A stretch of 64,000 bases of DNA from Pseudomonas sp. Q2-TVG4-2 (GCF_013620795.1 NZ_LGLW01000006.1:1-64000); one strand, 5' to 3'; shown: positions 47,656 to 56,847, counted from the stretch's first letter. The notes: generated from the sequence alone by a model not told the origin. Numbers and translations are program-made.

Positions 47656-49225
47656 TTTGCTGCTCCTCCCGCAGCTTGCCCGCTACCGATTGCGGCAAGC
47701 GGTGGGCTCGTTGAATGCGAGCTGCGGCCAGCAGACAGAAGCCCGCGAGCACCAGCAGCATCAGGTCCATACCGGCGACGGCCGCGTGCCCTGCGGACAG
47801 GCTGTACAACAGATGGTCGCCGGTGGTGAGCCAGTTCAGCGCTACGGCACTCACCGCAAGCACGGCGGCGAATTGCAGTTGCCGGCGCCATGCCTGTGCC
47901 CGGCTCAGCACGGCGTGTGCCAGCGCCAGCAGCCAGCTCAGGTAAAACGCCCAACCCTCCAGTGCGGCGCGTTGGTTGCCGATCGCCAGACCGTCCATCG
48001 GCAGCAGACGATTGGCGATGAAGAAGGCCAGGGTTGCGATGATCAGTCCGGCACCGGCGGTTACACTCAGCGCTTCGATCAGGCGTGCGCCGATCCGTCC
48101 CTGACGCTGGTGCCTGGCACGCCGCGAGCCGGTCCAGAACAGCAGCCCGGTGCCGATCAGCACACAGCCACTGAGACCACCGGCAAAGTACAGCCAGCGC
48201 AGCGTCCAGTGGTCGAACTGGATGAAATGCAGACCTGTCAGAAAGCGCTGCACGCCGCTGACGGGGGCTGTCGAGTGCTGATGAAGCAGCGCGCCGGTCG
48301 TGCCGTCGAACGTCAGCCGGTCGACATTCATCGTCACGTCACTGGCAAAGGAGCGACGAACCTCGACGTACGCGTTGCCGTCGCCGGGATTCCAGACGCG
48401 CACGAAATAGGCCTCGCCGGGTATGCCGTTCTCGGTCCAGATGGCCTTTGCGCTCGTCAGCATGGCGTCCAGTGACACGCTTTCGGCGGTGACTCCGGAT
48501 ACCGGGCGCGAGTAGCTCCCCAGCGCTTCGAATTGAAACTGCGCCTGGCCTTCGGGGTAAAGCGTCTGGGTAATCCCTGGGAAATAGATCAGATAGAAGA
48601 TGGTCAGCCCGGACAGGCTGATCACGAAATGAAACGGCAATACCAACACCCCGGTAAGGTTGTGCAGGTCGAGCAGGCTACGCTGCAGCCGTTTGCGTGG
48701 GCGAAAGGTGAAGAATTCGGCGAAGATCTTGCGGTGTGCTACCACCCCGGACACCAGCAACACCAGCATGCCCATCCCGGCCACGCCGACCAACCAGTAG
48801 CCGATGCTGCGCCAACCGAGGTGCAGGCTGAAATGGAAGGGAAAGATGAAGCGGGTCCCGGCCCAGCTGCCCTGGTCGGCAATCAGCTCGCCAGTGTGCG
48901 GATCGATGTGACGGCGTACCAGACCCTGTTGCGGGTCCTGATAATCGAGTAGTAGGGCCGGCGTGCGCGGAGTCGGCAGGCTAATCGACCAGACCGGCGC
49001 GCCGGCCGCCAATTGCTGCGCATGCGGCAGGACGAGCCGGTCGAGCGATAGCGATGCCGGCGCTGGCGCCAGGCGGGTGCCGGGCTGCATCCAGCGGTCG
49101 ATCTCTTTATCGAACACCGACAGCGAGCCAGTCCAGAAGACCACCAGCAGCAGGCCGCCGAGCAGTACGCCAGCCCAGGTATGCAGCCAGCTCATTGATT
49201 GGCGGAAGCCGTTGCCTGGTTCCAT
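47648..49225 (-). CDS. PepSY-associated membrane (iron-uptake) protein
   Basis: A 525-residue inner-membrane protein of the PiuB-type PepSY_TM family. It has a first helix (SWLHTWAGVLLGGLLLVVFWTGSLSVF), several conserved periplasmic His (including those in FPFHFSLHLGW), and a further set of helices toward the C terminus. Family members are implicated in ferric reduction or passage of iron after siderophore uptake. It lies one base from DUF3649 and overlaps DUF3325. Confidence 0.92.
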   Translation of the reverse strand: MEPGNGFRQSMSWLHTWAGVLLGGLLLVVFWTGSLSVFDKEIDRWMQPGTRLAPAPASLSLDRLVLPHAQQLAAGAPVWSISLPTPRTPALLLDYQDPQQGLVRRHIDPHTGELIADQGSWAGTRFIFPFHFSLHLGWRSIGYWLVGVAGMGMLVLLVSGVVAHRKIFAEFFTFRPRKRLQRSLLDLHNLTGVLVLPFHFVISLSGLTIFYLIYFPGITQTLYPEGQAQFQFEALGSYSRPVSGVTAESVSLDAMLTSAKAIWTENGIPGEAYFVRVWNPGDGNAYVEVRRSFASDVTMNVDRLTFDGTTGALLHQHSTAPVSGVQRFLTGLHFIQFDHWTLRWLYFAGGLSGCVLIGTGLLFWTGSRRARHQRQGRIGARLIEALSVTAGAGLIIATLAFFIANRLLPMDGLAIGNQRAALEGWAFYLSWLLALAHAVLSRAQAWRRQLQFAAVLAVSAVALNWLTTGDHLLYSLSAGHAAVAGMDLMLLVLAGFCLLAAARIQRAHRLPQSVAGKLREEQQSA

Positions 49226-49226
49226 A

Positions 49227-49586
49227 TCAGCGCTCGATCAAAGTGCGCGCAGCCAGCAGTGGGGTCAACCAGTACTGCAAACCCATACCGAACAGTGTGC
49301 CAGCCAGCAACCATGCCCAGATCTTCCAGAGCTTGCGTTCGGCAAAGCTCCACAGCAGCAGCACCAGGTACAACAAGAAGCCGAGCATGGCGGCCAGAAT
49401 CACCGCGTCGCTGCGCGCCATCCCGCCCAACAGGGCCAGCAGCTGGGCGCCGCTGCCAGCCAGAGCAACGGTACAGGCGTAGCCGCCCACAACCGCTGCG
49501 AGCACACGCACTGCCACCGCGCTGCGTCTATACCAGGCGGTTGTCAGTTGTTGGCGGCGGTTCGTCAAGGCTGCGCTCACATTCAA
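49227..49586 (-). CDS. DUF3649 membrane protein
   Basis: A 119-residue inner-membrane protein with three helices. Its frame starts at a TTG overlapping the stop of the receptor gene (49586), or at a GTG two codons later (49580); either start is non-ATG and no good ribosome site is present, so translational coupling to the receptor is likely. DUF3649 proteins belong to siderophore-uptake operons; function unknown. Confidence 0.85.
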   Translation of the reverse strand: MNVSAALTNRRQQLTTAWYRRSAVAVRVLAAVVGGYACTVALAGSGAQLLALLGGMARSDAVILAAMLGFLLYLVLLLWSFAERKLWKIWAWLLAGTLFGMGLQYWLTPLLAARTLIER

Positions 49587-51706
49587 AAGTCGAGCTGGTA
49601 GCCCAGCGTGAATGTCCTACCACGGCCGTTAAACAGGCGCTGATTGACTGTCGCCGCCGAGCCGGTATTGCCAGCCTGCGCGTAGTAGGTCAGATAGTCT
49701 CGGTTGAGTAAATTCTCAATACCGAGACTGACCTCACCCACCGGCAGCCGATATCCCAGGGAGGCATCGACCAGGCTGTAACCATCGAATTCCAGGCCCG
49801 GCGTGTCGAAGTCCCGGCTGGCGTAATGGTTGGCTTGCAGGCGGCTGTGCAGTTTATCGGTCCAATTCGCCTGCCAGCTCACGCCGTAGCGGTCGGGAGA
49901 AATATTGGCACCGTTGAGATCGGTGTCGACCTTGCCGTCGTCATCGGTGTCGGAGCGACCGTTGACCTGCGCATATACCACTTGCAAGCGGTGGGCATCG
50001 TTAACCTGCCAGCCGCCGCTGAGCTCCACGCCGTCGATCTCGGTGCGCTCGCGGCGGACCTGATAGACGCCGCCTACGCTATCCAGACGCGAACCCAGAT
50101 CGGCGTCGGATTCGTAATAGCTGATTTCCGCATCGAAGGGACCACGGTTGAAGCGTAAGCCAATTTCGCGGTTGTCGGTCACTATCGGCTGCAAATCGAG
50201 AAAGCTATCCACGTTCAGGTTCGGCTCGCTGATGCCACGCAGCACGCGGCCGACGTCCGGCATACCGAAACCTTCGGAATAGTTAGCGAACAGCTGCACC
50301 GCGTCGGTCATCTGCCATACCAGGCCGGTATTGAACAGAGTTTCCTCGAAGGTTGGATTGCCGCCTTCGACCGTTTGGCCACCTCCTGCCGAGGCGATGG
50401 TGCGGAAGGTGTCCACTTCCAGTTCGGCGAATTCGTGGCGGACACCCGCATGCAGCGTAAGGCGCTCGTGAGCGCGGATCTCGGCCTGCAGGAAAGGCGC
50501 GTAATTGCGGAACACCGTCTCCGGCACCCACTCGCGGTCGGTTTCGATGAGCATCTGGCTGGTGGTGTCCTGCAGAACATCGAGGCCGCCGGTGAGCTTC
50601 AGGTGATCATCGAACATGCCGTCGCGGCTCAAGGTCAGCTTGCCACCGAACTTGCCCGACTCATTCTGCGACTGGTCATAGAGCGTGCCGGCAGGAGCGA
50701 TTGCGGGATCCTGAAAGGTGCCATGAGTACCGCCGCCAAAGCGTGCGCGAAAGCGCTGGCTGTATAACTGCAGACCCAGTTCGTTGCCGTACAGATCGGC
50801 GTGCTTATACGACAGGCTGGTCGCCAACACTTCGTTCTGTGGCGCTTTGCCCTGCGGATCGCCCTTGCGTGACGTAGCTGGTGTACCGGTTGCACGATCG
50901 CCGGGCACGTTGACGTACTCGTGCTCGCCTTCGACTTCATAGCGATTGACCATCAACGCGATGTTCTGATCATCGTCCAGCCAGTAGCCAAGCTTGAGCA
51001 GCAGGTCGTTGCTGGTCGAATCCATGATGTCGCCCTGGGTGTCGTCTACGCCGATCAGGTCGCCGTTAGCGTCATAGAACATCCCGTGAGTCTGCCAGCT
51101 GGCGGCGGCGAGATAGTCCCAATTGCCCTGATTGCCTTCAACGCGGTAATCCAGCTTGTAGCCAAGCCCTTCCGACTCATAGTCGGTTGGCGCAGTGAAG
51201 CTGACCCCGGCATGCTGCCGAAGCGTACCGCTCTGAGGGCGGCGGGTAACGTAGTTGATGATTCCGCCAGTTGCGCCAAGGCCGTGTTCTGCGCTGGCTC
51301 CGTGAATCACTTCGATACGCTCGACCATAGACAGATCGATGGTATAGCCATCACGAGCACTGTCGCGTAGAGGGGTCGATTGCGGTATGCCATCAATCAG
51401 GACTAGTGCCGAGCGCCCACGAAAAGTCTCGCCTGAGCTGGTCATCTTTTGCCGGCTAGGTGAGTACGAAGGGATCAGGTTGCTCAACACCTGACCGTGA
51501 TCGGAGGTGATCGCCAGCTGCTGTTCGATCTGTTCGCGGCTGATCACGGTAATCTTCTGTGGCGTCTTGCCCACTTCGCTTCTTCCACGCGTAGCGCTAA
51601 TGGTCACCGCATCGAGTTCCATCGCCTCATCGGCAGATACCGGCGCACTGGGCATGGATAGCGTAGCCAGAGAGATAGACAGATAGAGGTAGGACTTGCG
51701 AAACAC
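49583..51706 (-). CDS. TonB-dependent outer-membrane siderophore receptor
   Basis: Imports a ferric siderophore or related chelate across the outer membrane with TonB energy. The 707-residue protein starts at GTG, has a signal peptide ending near PVSA, a TonB box (DAVTISA), a plug domain and a 22-strand barrel ending in the aromatic LDF. It lacks the extra N-terminal signalling domain of FpvA/FecA-type receptors, so no sigma/anti-sigma control through the receptor is expected. It heads the operon with DUF3649, PepSY and DUF3325. Confidence 0.94.
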   Translation of the reverse strand: MFRKSYLYLSISLATLSMPSAPVSADEAMELDAVTISATRGRSEVGKTPQKITVISREQIEQQLAITSDHGQVLSNLIPSYSPSRQKMTSSGETFRGRSALVLIDGIPQSTPLRDSARDGYTIDLSMVERIEVIHGASAEHGLGATGGIINYVTRRPQSGTLRQHAGVSFTAPTDYESEGLGYKLDYRVEGNQGNWDYLAAASWQTHGMFYDANGDLIGVDDTQGDIMDSTSNDLLLKLGYWLDDDQNIALMVNRYEVEGEHEYVNVPGDRATGTPATSRKGDPQGKAPQNEVLATSLSYKHADLYGNELGLQLYSQRFRARFGGGTHGTFQDPAIAPAGTLYDQSQNESGKFGGKLTLSRDGMFDDHLKLTGGLDVLQDTTSQMLIETDREWVPETVFRNYAPFLQAEIRAHERLTLHAGVRHEFAELEVDTFRTIASAGGGQTVEGGNPTFEETLFNTGLVWQMTDAVQLFANYSEGFGMPDVGRVLRGISEPNLNVDSFLDLQPIVTDNREIGLRFNRGPFDAEISYYESDADLGSRLDSVGGVYQVRRERTEIDGVELSGGWQVNDAHRLQVVYAQVNGRSDTDDDGKVDTDLNGANISPDRYGVSWQANWTDKLHSRLQANHYASRDFDTPGLEFDGYSLVDASLGYRLPVGEVSLGIENLLNRDYLTYYAQAGNTGSAATVNQRLFNGRGRTFTLGYQLDF

Positions 51707-52084
51707 TTAGGCGCTCCCGATGTTGTCTGTATAGAAGAAGATCGGGGCGGGAATGTAAACTAAATGTAAACGGTTTGCATTAACTTTTCGGCGAAAGATG
51801 GCCGGCTGCCAGTGCGCGGGCGGCGGCCGAAGCGGGTCCTGTCGGCATGATCGATGCGATGTTGGTTCCGCCATTAAGGCAGGAAACGCCGCCGGGGTGA
51901 TCTCGCCGTCGGGCATACGCTCCCTGGGTCTAGGCGAACGACGTTCAGTTGCCGCTAGCTGATGTCCTGAGCACGTTAAAAACCTTCCGCTATCTGAATC
52001 CAAACTCGACGTTCCCACGTAGCTAAGAAGCGATGACCAGCTGCGTGCTGCTCGCATGCTCTTAAACCTACCCAGGGACCCTGT
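51707..52084. other. Divergent intergenic region between receptor and DUF3034 genes
   Basis: The 378 bases hold the operator-like half-sites of the receptor (51752-51781) near the receptor end. The rest contains no gene that I can support; a CCCAGGGACCCTG palindromic stretch lies just before the DUF3034 start. Confidence 0.45.
51752..51781 (-). promoter_or_regulatory. Triple half-site upstream of the TonB receptor operon
   Basis: AATGTAAAC occurs at 51752-51760 and 51763-51771, and GTTTGCATT (nearly its inverse) at 51773-51781. The two direct copies start 11 bases apart, about one helical turn, and the last two form an inverted repeat with one-base spacer. The position, about 50-75 bases before the GTG, fits an operator. 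It is a poor match to the Fur consensus. Confidence 0.55.
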
Positions 52085-53035
52085 ATGAAAAAGCCAGAAA
52101 AAAAAGAAAAGCGCCGTCTATTGCTTACACTTTTCTGCACAACGATAAGCCTGAGCATCGGTACGGGCACAGCCAAAGCAGAGAACAGCTACAGCAATAA
52201 GTTATTGCTAACTGGAGGGGTGTCGCAGATAGAAGGTTCAGCCGGCGGGGGATTGACGCCTTGGGCGGTAATCGGCGGTTATGGCACCAGCGATGAAATT
52301 GGCGCAAACGTGCATTACTCCTATGCCAATGCAAATGATTTTGCGCTGAGTACCTACGGCCTTTCCGTAGGGATTTATGACAGGTTGGAGCTTTCGATCG
52401 CTGAGCAGCGCTTCAACATAAGTGAGCTGAATGCAGCGCTTGGCGGGCTGTTGGGCCAGAGCGATATCAAGCAAACAATACTGGGGGCCAAAGTGCGTCT
52501 GGCTGGAGAGGCCGTGCTGGATCAAGACACCTGGATGCCGCAGATATCGGCCGGGTTGCAATATAAGCAGAACCAGGACGAAGACTTGGTGAAGTTCCTT
52601 GGTGCTAAGGATGACTCCGGCGTTGATTACTATGTCTCGGCGACAAAGTTGCTGCTGGACAAGAGCTTGCTGCTCAACGGAACGCTGCGCATGACGAAAG
52701 CTAACCAGTTGGGCATCCTCGGTTTTGGAAGCGAGGATAACAACAGCTATGAGCCACAGCTCGAGGTATCAGCCGCTTACTTGTTATCGCGTAATTTGGC
52801 TGTGGGCGCAGAATATCGGATGAAACCCAACAATCTTGACGAAAGTAACGTGCCCGGTGGGGTTCTTGCTGAAGACGATTGGTGGGACGTGTTTATCGCT
52901 TACGCGCCGACCAAGAACGTCTCGGTTACCGCGGCCTATGTCTATTTGGGAAACATCGTTGACGGCAAGAAACTTGGTATCGGCGGCTTTGGCGACCAGG
53001 AAGCTACCTACTTGTCCGTGCAGCTAGGCTTCTAA
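52085..53035 (+). CDS. DUF3034 outer-membrane protein
   Basis: A 316-residue exported protein. The basic N terminus (MKKPEKKEKRR) and hydrophobic stretch to TGTAKA form a signal peptide; the rest is alternating amphipathic beta strands ending with aromatic Phe (SVQLGF), as in outer-membrane barrels. DUF3034 has no known function. It is visibly more AT-rich than most of the window and is followed after 35 bases by an exported hemoglobin gene, so the two are probably one operon. Confidence 0.85.
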   Translation: MKKPEKKEKRRLLLTLFCTTISLSIGTGTAKAENSYSNKLLLTGGVSQIEGSAGGGLTPWAVIGGYGTSDEIGANVHYSYANANDFALSTYGLSVGIYDRLELSIAEQRFNISELNAALGGLLGQSDIKQTILGAKVRLAGEAVLDQDTWMPQISAGLQYKQNQDEDLVKFLGAKDDSGVDYYVSATKLLLDKSLLLNGTLRMTKANQLGILGFGSEDNNSYEPQLEVSAAYLLSRNLAVGAEYRMKPNNLDESNVPGGVLAEDDWWDVFIAYAPTKNVSVTAAYVYLGNIVDGKKLGIGGFGDQEATYLSVQLGF

Positions 53036-53070
53036 CGTCGCGTATCAGTTCCTATTTAAAGGTTACCAGC

Positions 53071-53565
53071 ATGAATATCTATATCGAAAAGTTTTTAACA
53101 CAGCTGCGGACAGTATTTGTTCTCGCGTTTGTGTCGTTCGCAAGCAGTGGCGTACAAGCAGATACTTCTACTTTCGAGGATTTTGGCGGCAAGCCTGGCC
53201 TGGTCAGAATAATGGATGATCTTATGATCAATTTGATCGAGGACCCTCGTACGCGAGATTTCTTTAATAATGAGAAGCAAGATTTCATCAAGGCTATGCT
53301 GGTAGAGCAGATGTGTGAATTGCTCGACGGGGGGTGTACATATACCGGCCGTGACATGAAAGCTTCTCATGCCCATCTGAGCATTAATCGAGCCGAGTTC
53401 AACGCATTGGTTGAGTCATTCCAGCTAGCGATGGACAAGCATGGCGTGCCGTTTGCCTCGCAGAACAAGCTGCTGGCAAAGCTCGCCCCGATGTACCGCG
53501 ATATAGAGGGGCCCGCTGGTCAGGGCCCCAAAGCGACGTCATCGGCAGAGTCGATGTCGCGCTAA
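53071..53565 (+). CDS. Group I truncated hemoglobin with signal peptide
   Basis: A 164-residue heme protein of the 2-on-2 globin fold. Residues 1-30 (MNIYIEKFLTQLRTVFVLAF, then VSFASSGVQA) look like a signal peptide, so it probably acts in the periplasm. FEDFGGKPGLVRIMDDLM begins the globin; TRDFF holds the distal aromatic side, and the proximal heme ligand is His100 in DMKASHAHLSI. Truncated globins handle oxygen or nitric oxide; an NO role would suit a denitrifier, but that is inference. Base composition is AT-richer than neighbours. Confidence 0.88.
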   Translation: MNIYIEKFLTQLRTVFVLAFVSFASSGVQADTSTFEDFGGKPGLVRIMDDLMINLIEDPRTRDFFNNEKQDFIKAMLVEQMCELLDGGCTYTGRDMKASHAHLSINRAEFNALVESFQLAMDKHGVPFASQNKLLAKLAPMYRDIEGPAGQGPKATSSAESMSR

Positions 53566-53575
53566 CCCCTCAGCA

Positions 53576-53620
53576 CCTGCGAACTGCGGCAGATAGTTCG
53601 CTACAGTTCGCAGGGTTTAT
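53576..53620 (+). terminator. Terminator of the DUF3034-globin operon
   Basis: CCTGCGAACTG and CAGTTCGCAGG form a perfect 11-pair stem across a 17-base loop, 10 bases after the globin stop, followed by GTTTATT. Confidence 0.7.
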
Positions 53621-53774
53621 TAGCGAAGTGGAGTGCAGTATGACAAGTGGCCGAGCGTTATCACGAGGGGGCGGCTACCTCGCGGCATGGCAAAAGAATA
53701 GGGAAGTAGAGAGTACCGAGGCGCCCAAGCAAATAAGGCAGTGGGAGTCATTAGCCCGCCACTGCCTAAAGCCG

Positions 53775-54332
53775 TTAAGGCATCATAACTTTGTCAATAA
53801 CGTGGATTACCCCGTTGGACTGCATAACGTCTGCGATGCTGACACTCGCGGTATCGCCGTTAGCATCGGTGATGGTCAGTGTTTTGCCGCTCTCCTTGAC
53901 AACAAGCGGCTTTCCTTGAACGGTGTTCAGTTCGGTTGACCCGCCTGCTTTCTTCACCGCCGCCATTAAATTCTCGGCCGTATGGGTGCCGGGTACAACG
54001 TGGTACGTCAAGATGTCAGTTAACTTGGCCTTGTTTTCCGGCTTTACTAACGTATCCACAGTCCCTTCTGGCAAAGCTGCAAAGGCATCATTCGTTGGTG
54101 CAAACACGGTGAAAGGGCCAGCGCTACTTAGCGTTTCGACCAGGCCGGCTGCTTTGACAGCTGTCACCAGAGTGGTGTGGTCATTTGAATTAACGGCATT
54201 TTCTACAATATTTTTGCTTGGATACATGGCTGCCCCCCCGACCATCACGCTATCGGCGGCGAGGGCTGGAAAAGCGGCGCCGATAGAAAGGGAAATACAG
54301 GCAGCTACCAAACTGTGACGTATCGTGCTCAT
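53775..54332 (-). CDS. Fasciclin (FAS1)-domain exported protein
   Basis: A 185-residue secreted or periplasmic protein with a signal peptide (MSTIRHSLVAACISLSIGAA, then FPALA) and one FAS1 domain. The H1 motif FTVFAPTNDAFAALP and the H2 region GVIHVIDKVMMP are clear, with conserved YHV between. FAS1 domains mediate adhesion or protein contact. It lies downstream of an ECF sigma/anti-sigma pair on the same strand, as often seen, so it is likely their target. Confidence 0.92.
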   Translation of the reverse strand: MSTIRHSLVAACISLSIGAAFPALAADSVMVGGAAMYPSKNIVENAVNSNDHTTLVTAVKAAGLVETLSSAGPFTVFAPTNDAFAALPEGTVDTLVKPENKAKLTDILTYHVVPGTHTAENLMAAVKKAGGSTELNTVQGKPLVVKESGKTLTITDANGDTASVSIADVMQSNGVIHVIDKVMMP

Positions 54333-54352
54333 AACTTTATCTCCGCGAGTAA

Positions 54353-54366
54353 ACCCCACGTGGGGT
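54353..54366. promoter_or_regulatory. Perfect 14-base palindrome before the fasciclin gene
   Basis: ACCCCACGTGGGGT lies 20 bases before the start codon, on the leader side of the gene. It could be an operator or an mRNA hairpin near the ribosome site. Confidence 0.5.
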
Positions 54367-54447
54367 ATTCAAGCTACGCAGTGAATTCCTTTAAGGATGC
54401 ACAGGTCGGTGAAAAAGTTATCGGACGCGAACGGCTATGCCAAAACA

Positions 54448-55182
54448 CTAAATACTGGAGAGCGCTCCTGTTGCTATCACCGGCCCGGTAGGGAGGCCTG
54501 TAGGTGAACCGCCGGTTGGCTCCAAAGAGATCGCAAACACTGTTCTCGCTTGCGCATATGCGCGCAGATGCTCAGGAACCGGCAGGGTTGTAGCATGCCC
54601 GCTGGCCAAGGTACCCAGGGATTGGGGCGCGCCATCCGGCACGATCAACCAGAGCTCGGCAACCCGACCATCGAGGGCAATTGGTGTCGCAGGGATAACG
54701 ACGATGCGGTGCCGCTGTGAATCGATTGTGGCCGTAAACGCCGCCTGCCCACTCTCCAGCTCCAAGGCTGCGATCAGAGTCGGCGCGGACGTTAGGCCGC
54801 CTGATTGCAGATACAGCATGAGTACGCCGGCAATTACCATTGCAGTCGTTAGGCTTCCAGCTGCAAGCCATCTCCATAGGGTCAGGCTATCCCACAGACG
54901 TCGCCGCTGCGCCGACGGCATGGCGGATGTGCGTGGGGCTTCAGTCGGCGGTAGCAATGCGGTGATACGCGGCCAGATGTAAGGCGGGGGCGGTACAGCC
55001 GGGATATCTTCGGCCAGCGGCGCCAGGTGTTCTTGCCAGACGGACAGGCGATCGGCTGCGCGCCTATCACTGGCGACCAGCGCTTCGACTGCGCTTCGCT
55101 GCGGTGCGTCAAGCACGCCCAGCACATACTCGCCCAGGCGCAGGTCGTCGTCTTGTTCCTTTGTATCGGCAGGAGTAGTCAT
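54448..55182 (-). CDS. Anti-sigma factor (RskA-like)
   Basis: A 244-residue membrane protein that would bind and hold the adjacent ECF sigma factor. The N-terminal cytoplasmic part (RLGEYVLGVLDAPQRSAVEALVASD, in overlapping segments) is the sigma-binding zinc-finger-like region without clear ZAS cysteines; one helix near residues 100-125 (LAAGSLTTAMVIAGVLMLYL) spans the membrane; the rest is periplasmic (RskA C-terminal domain). Its start overlaps the sigma stop (ATGA), so the two are co-translated. Confidence 0.9.
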   Translation of the reverse strand: MTTPADTKEQDDDLRLGEYVLGVLDAPQRSAVEALVASDRRAADRLSVWQEHLAPLAEDIPAVPPPPYIWPRITALLPPTEAPRTSAMPSAQRRRLWDSLTLWRWLAAGSLTTAMVIAGVLMLYLQSGGLTSAPTLIAALELESGQAAFTATIDSQRHRIVVIPATPIALDGRVAELWLIVPDGAPQSLGTLASGHATTLPVPEHLRAYAQARTVFAISLEPTGGSPTGLPTGPVIATGALSSI

Positions 55183-55733
55183 CGTTCCAGGCACGCCTTA
55201 AGGCGGATAAGGCTTCGGCGAATCCAACTCTTCATAGTTCCCAGTGGCACGCCGGTCCGGCTGGCCAATTCTTCATAGGTACAGCCATCGAAAAAAGCGG
55301 TCCGGATCACCTGCTGATGGCGAACCTCGAGGCCCGAGAGGCAATGATCCAGGCGCCGCTGCTCGCTGTGCCATTCCACTGGATCTACAGGCTGAGCTTC
55401 GTCGGGTAGATCAAGCCCATCGATAGTTTCTTGGTGGCGTTCGACGCCGCCGACTCGCAAGCGATCAATACATTTGTTTCGGGCAATCATGGCAAGCCAG
55501 GTGATCGGACTGGCGCGCTGCGCATCAAACTGTGCGGCCTTATGCCATACGGTCAGATACACCTCTTGAAGGAGGTCTTCTGCATCACTGCGCTGCGGCA
55601 GCATTCGTACGCAAATCCCGAATAACTTGGCTGAGGTACGCCGGTAGAGCAGCTCGAAGGCTCCACGGTCTCCTCGCGCAATGGCGGCCAGCAAATCGCC
55701 CAATCCTGGGACGCTCTCGTTGGCGTCAGTCAT
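55179..55733 (-). CDS. ECF sigma-70 family RNA polymerase sigma factor
   Basis: A 184-residue alternative sigma factor, SigK-like in context. Region 2 (AFELLYRRTSAKLFGICVRML, DAEDLLQEVYLTVWHKA, TWLAMIARNKCIDRLR) and region 4 (VIRTAFFDGCTYEELASRTGVPLGTMKSWIRRSL) are complete. Paired with the anti-sigma factor; a fasciclin gene follows. Predicted to direct a small envelope regulon, probably including fasciclin and itself. Confidence 0.93.
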   Translation of the reverse strand: MTDANESVPGLGDLLAAIARGDRGAFELLYRRTSAKLFGICVRMLPQRSDAEDLLQEVYLTVWHKAAQFDAQRASPITWLAMIARNKCIDRLRVGGVERHQETIDGLDLPDEAQPVDPVEWHSEQRRLDHCLSGLEVRHQQVIRTAFFDGCTYEELASRTGVPLGTMKSWIRRSLIRLKACLER

Positions 55734-56325
55734 CTAGGCAATTCAAAGTCATGAGTTCCTAAAGCAGGAGTGTTGCCGTCGCCGCAGTGGGTGCGCCGCA
55801 GTTGGCGCTGTAGGTTATCCGATCCGGGGCTGCTGATCTAATGCCACAAATTATCTCTTGAAGATCGGTGAGCCGTCCTGGGAGGTTTCGAACCCAGACG
55901 CAGAGCGCGTCACTTGGCACAGTGCAGGATATGCTAACTAACAATTTGACCGAGCGATAATCCCCCGCAGTACGTTTGTTCTAACGCCGCGGCCGCGGTG
56001 CCGGGGCTAATCGATCCAGGCCGGCGCATAAATGGCGCGCAAGATTCGAGATAGCCAGGAATAGGCCTTATGTGTCTGCCGCCAGCGCATAAGGGGAAGG
56101 TCCCCTATGAGGTGAGCCGTTTGGCGTATGGTGATGCCTCCGAGCATCTTCGAATAGTTCCCATGTCTCCAGGGCTTTTGCGACGCCAGGGCCGTACTGC
56201 ACGGAGCTTCCGCACAAGCTGGTCCCGTCGTGGCGCTATCTTGGACGGAGGCAGCCAGAAGGTCAGCTAAATACGCCGAACCCGCGACGGCGGAAGCGCC
56301 GGAAGAAACGAACTCACCCATGCCT
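55734..56325. other. Intergenic stretch without a convincing gene
   Basis: The sigma promoter presumably lies near 55740-55800. A 104-codon frame at 56007-56321 (minus) has no recognisable family, ribosome site or neighbour coupling, and I leave it out. Confidence 0.4.
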
Positions 56326-56847
56326 TCAGCGTAGTGCCCTGTTGGCCAGCCTCACCACCGTATCTGTCACTATGCCATAGACTACGTGCGCCACGAGTCC
56401 ACGCGCGTGAGCCTGCCATGGATATTCCTGCGGCTTGCCCGACAAGCCGGTGACGGCATTTAGCCCCTCATCTTGCATGAGGAAAAGCCCAAGCCCGAAC
56501 GCGCTACCCCGACCTGCACTCAGCACGGGCACCTTTCGGTACATGGCTCCGTATAAGGCGCCAGGGAGGATGCCCAGTGAGTAATGAGCAGCAAGGCCCG
56601 CCGGGTGCGGCTGGCTGATGTCCTTGCCCGTCACCCCGGCGATCTTGTCCACCATGACATGGGCGGGATCCATGCCCTGTGGTCGGGCAGCCACGGTCCG
56701 CTCTCTCGCCTTTTCCGACACATGGTTGTATGCAAACCAGTCGAGCCGATCCATAGCCCAAACCGCAATGGCGCCAGCGGTGGCACCCACGACCGCACCG
56801 ATCAGCACGTTTGTGGCGTTATCAGCCCCTGAGTCCTCAAAAGACAT
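56326..56847 (-). CDS. Small membrane protein, YagU/DUF1440-like
   Basis: A 173-residue inner-membrane protein with four hydrophobic segments: ATNVLIGAVVGATAGAIAVWAMD, GLAAHYSLGILPGALYGAMY, GSAFGLGLFLM and HVVYGIVTDTVVRLAN. The pattern (hydrophilic loop after the first helix, then GxxxG helices) resembles YagU/DUF1440 proteins, which I state with moderate confidence. GAGGTCC precedes the ATG at 56847; the frame is open further upstream. Function unknown. Confidence 0.68.
   Translation of the reverse strand: MSFEDSGADNATNVLIGAVVGATAGAIAVWAMDRLDWFAYNHVSEKARERTVAARPQGMDPAHVMVDKIAGVTGKDISQPHPAGLAAHYSLGILPGALYGAMYRKVPVLSAGRGSAFGLGLFLMQDEGLNAVTGLSGKPQEYPWQAHARGLVAHVVYGIVTDTVVRLANRALR

Noticed and set aside
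56007..56321. 104-codon minus-strand frame between sigma factor and membrane protein
   Set aside because: No recognisable domain or ribosome site; composition is like a chance frame.
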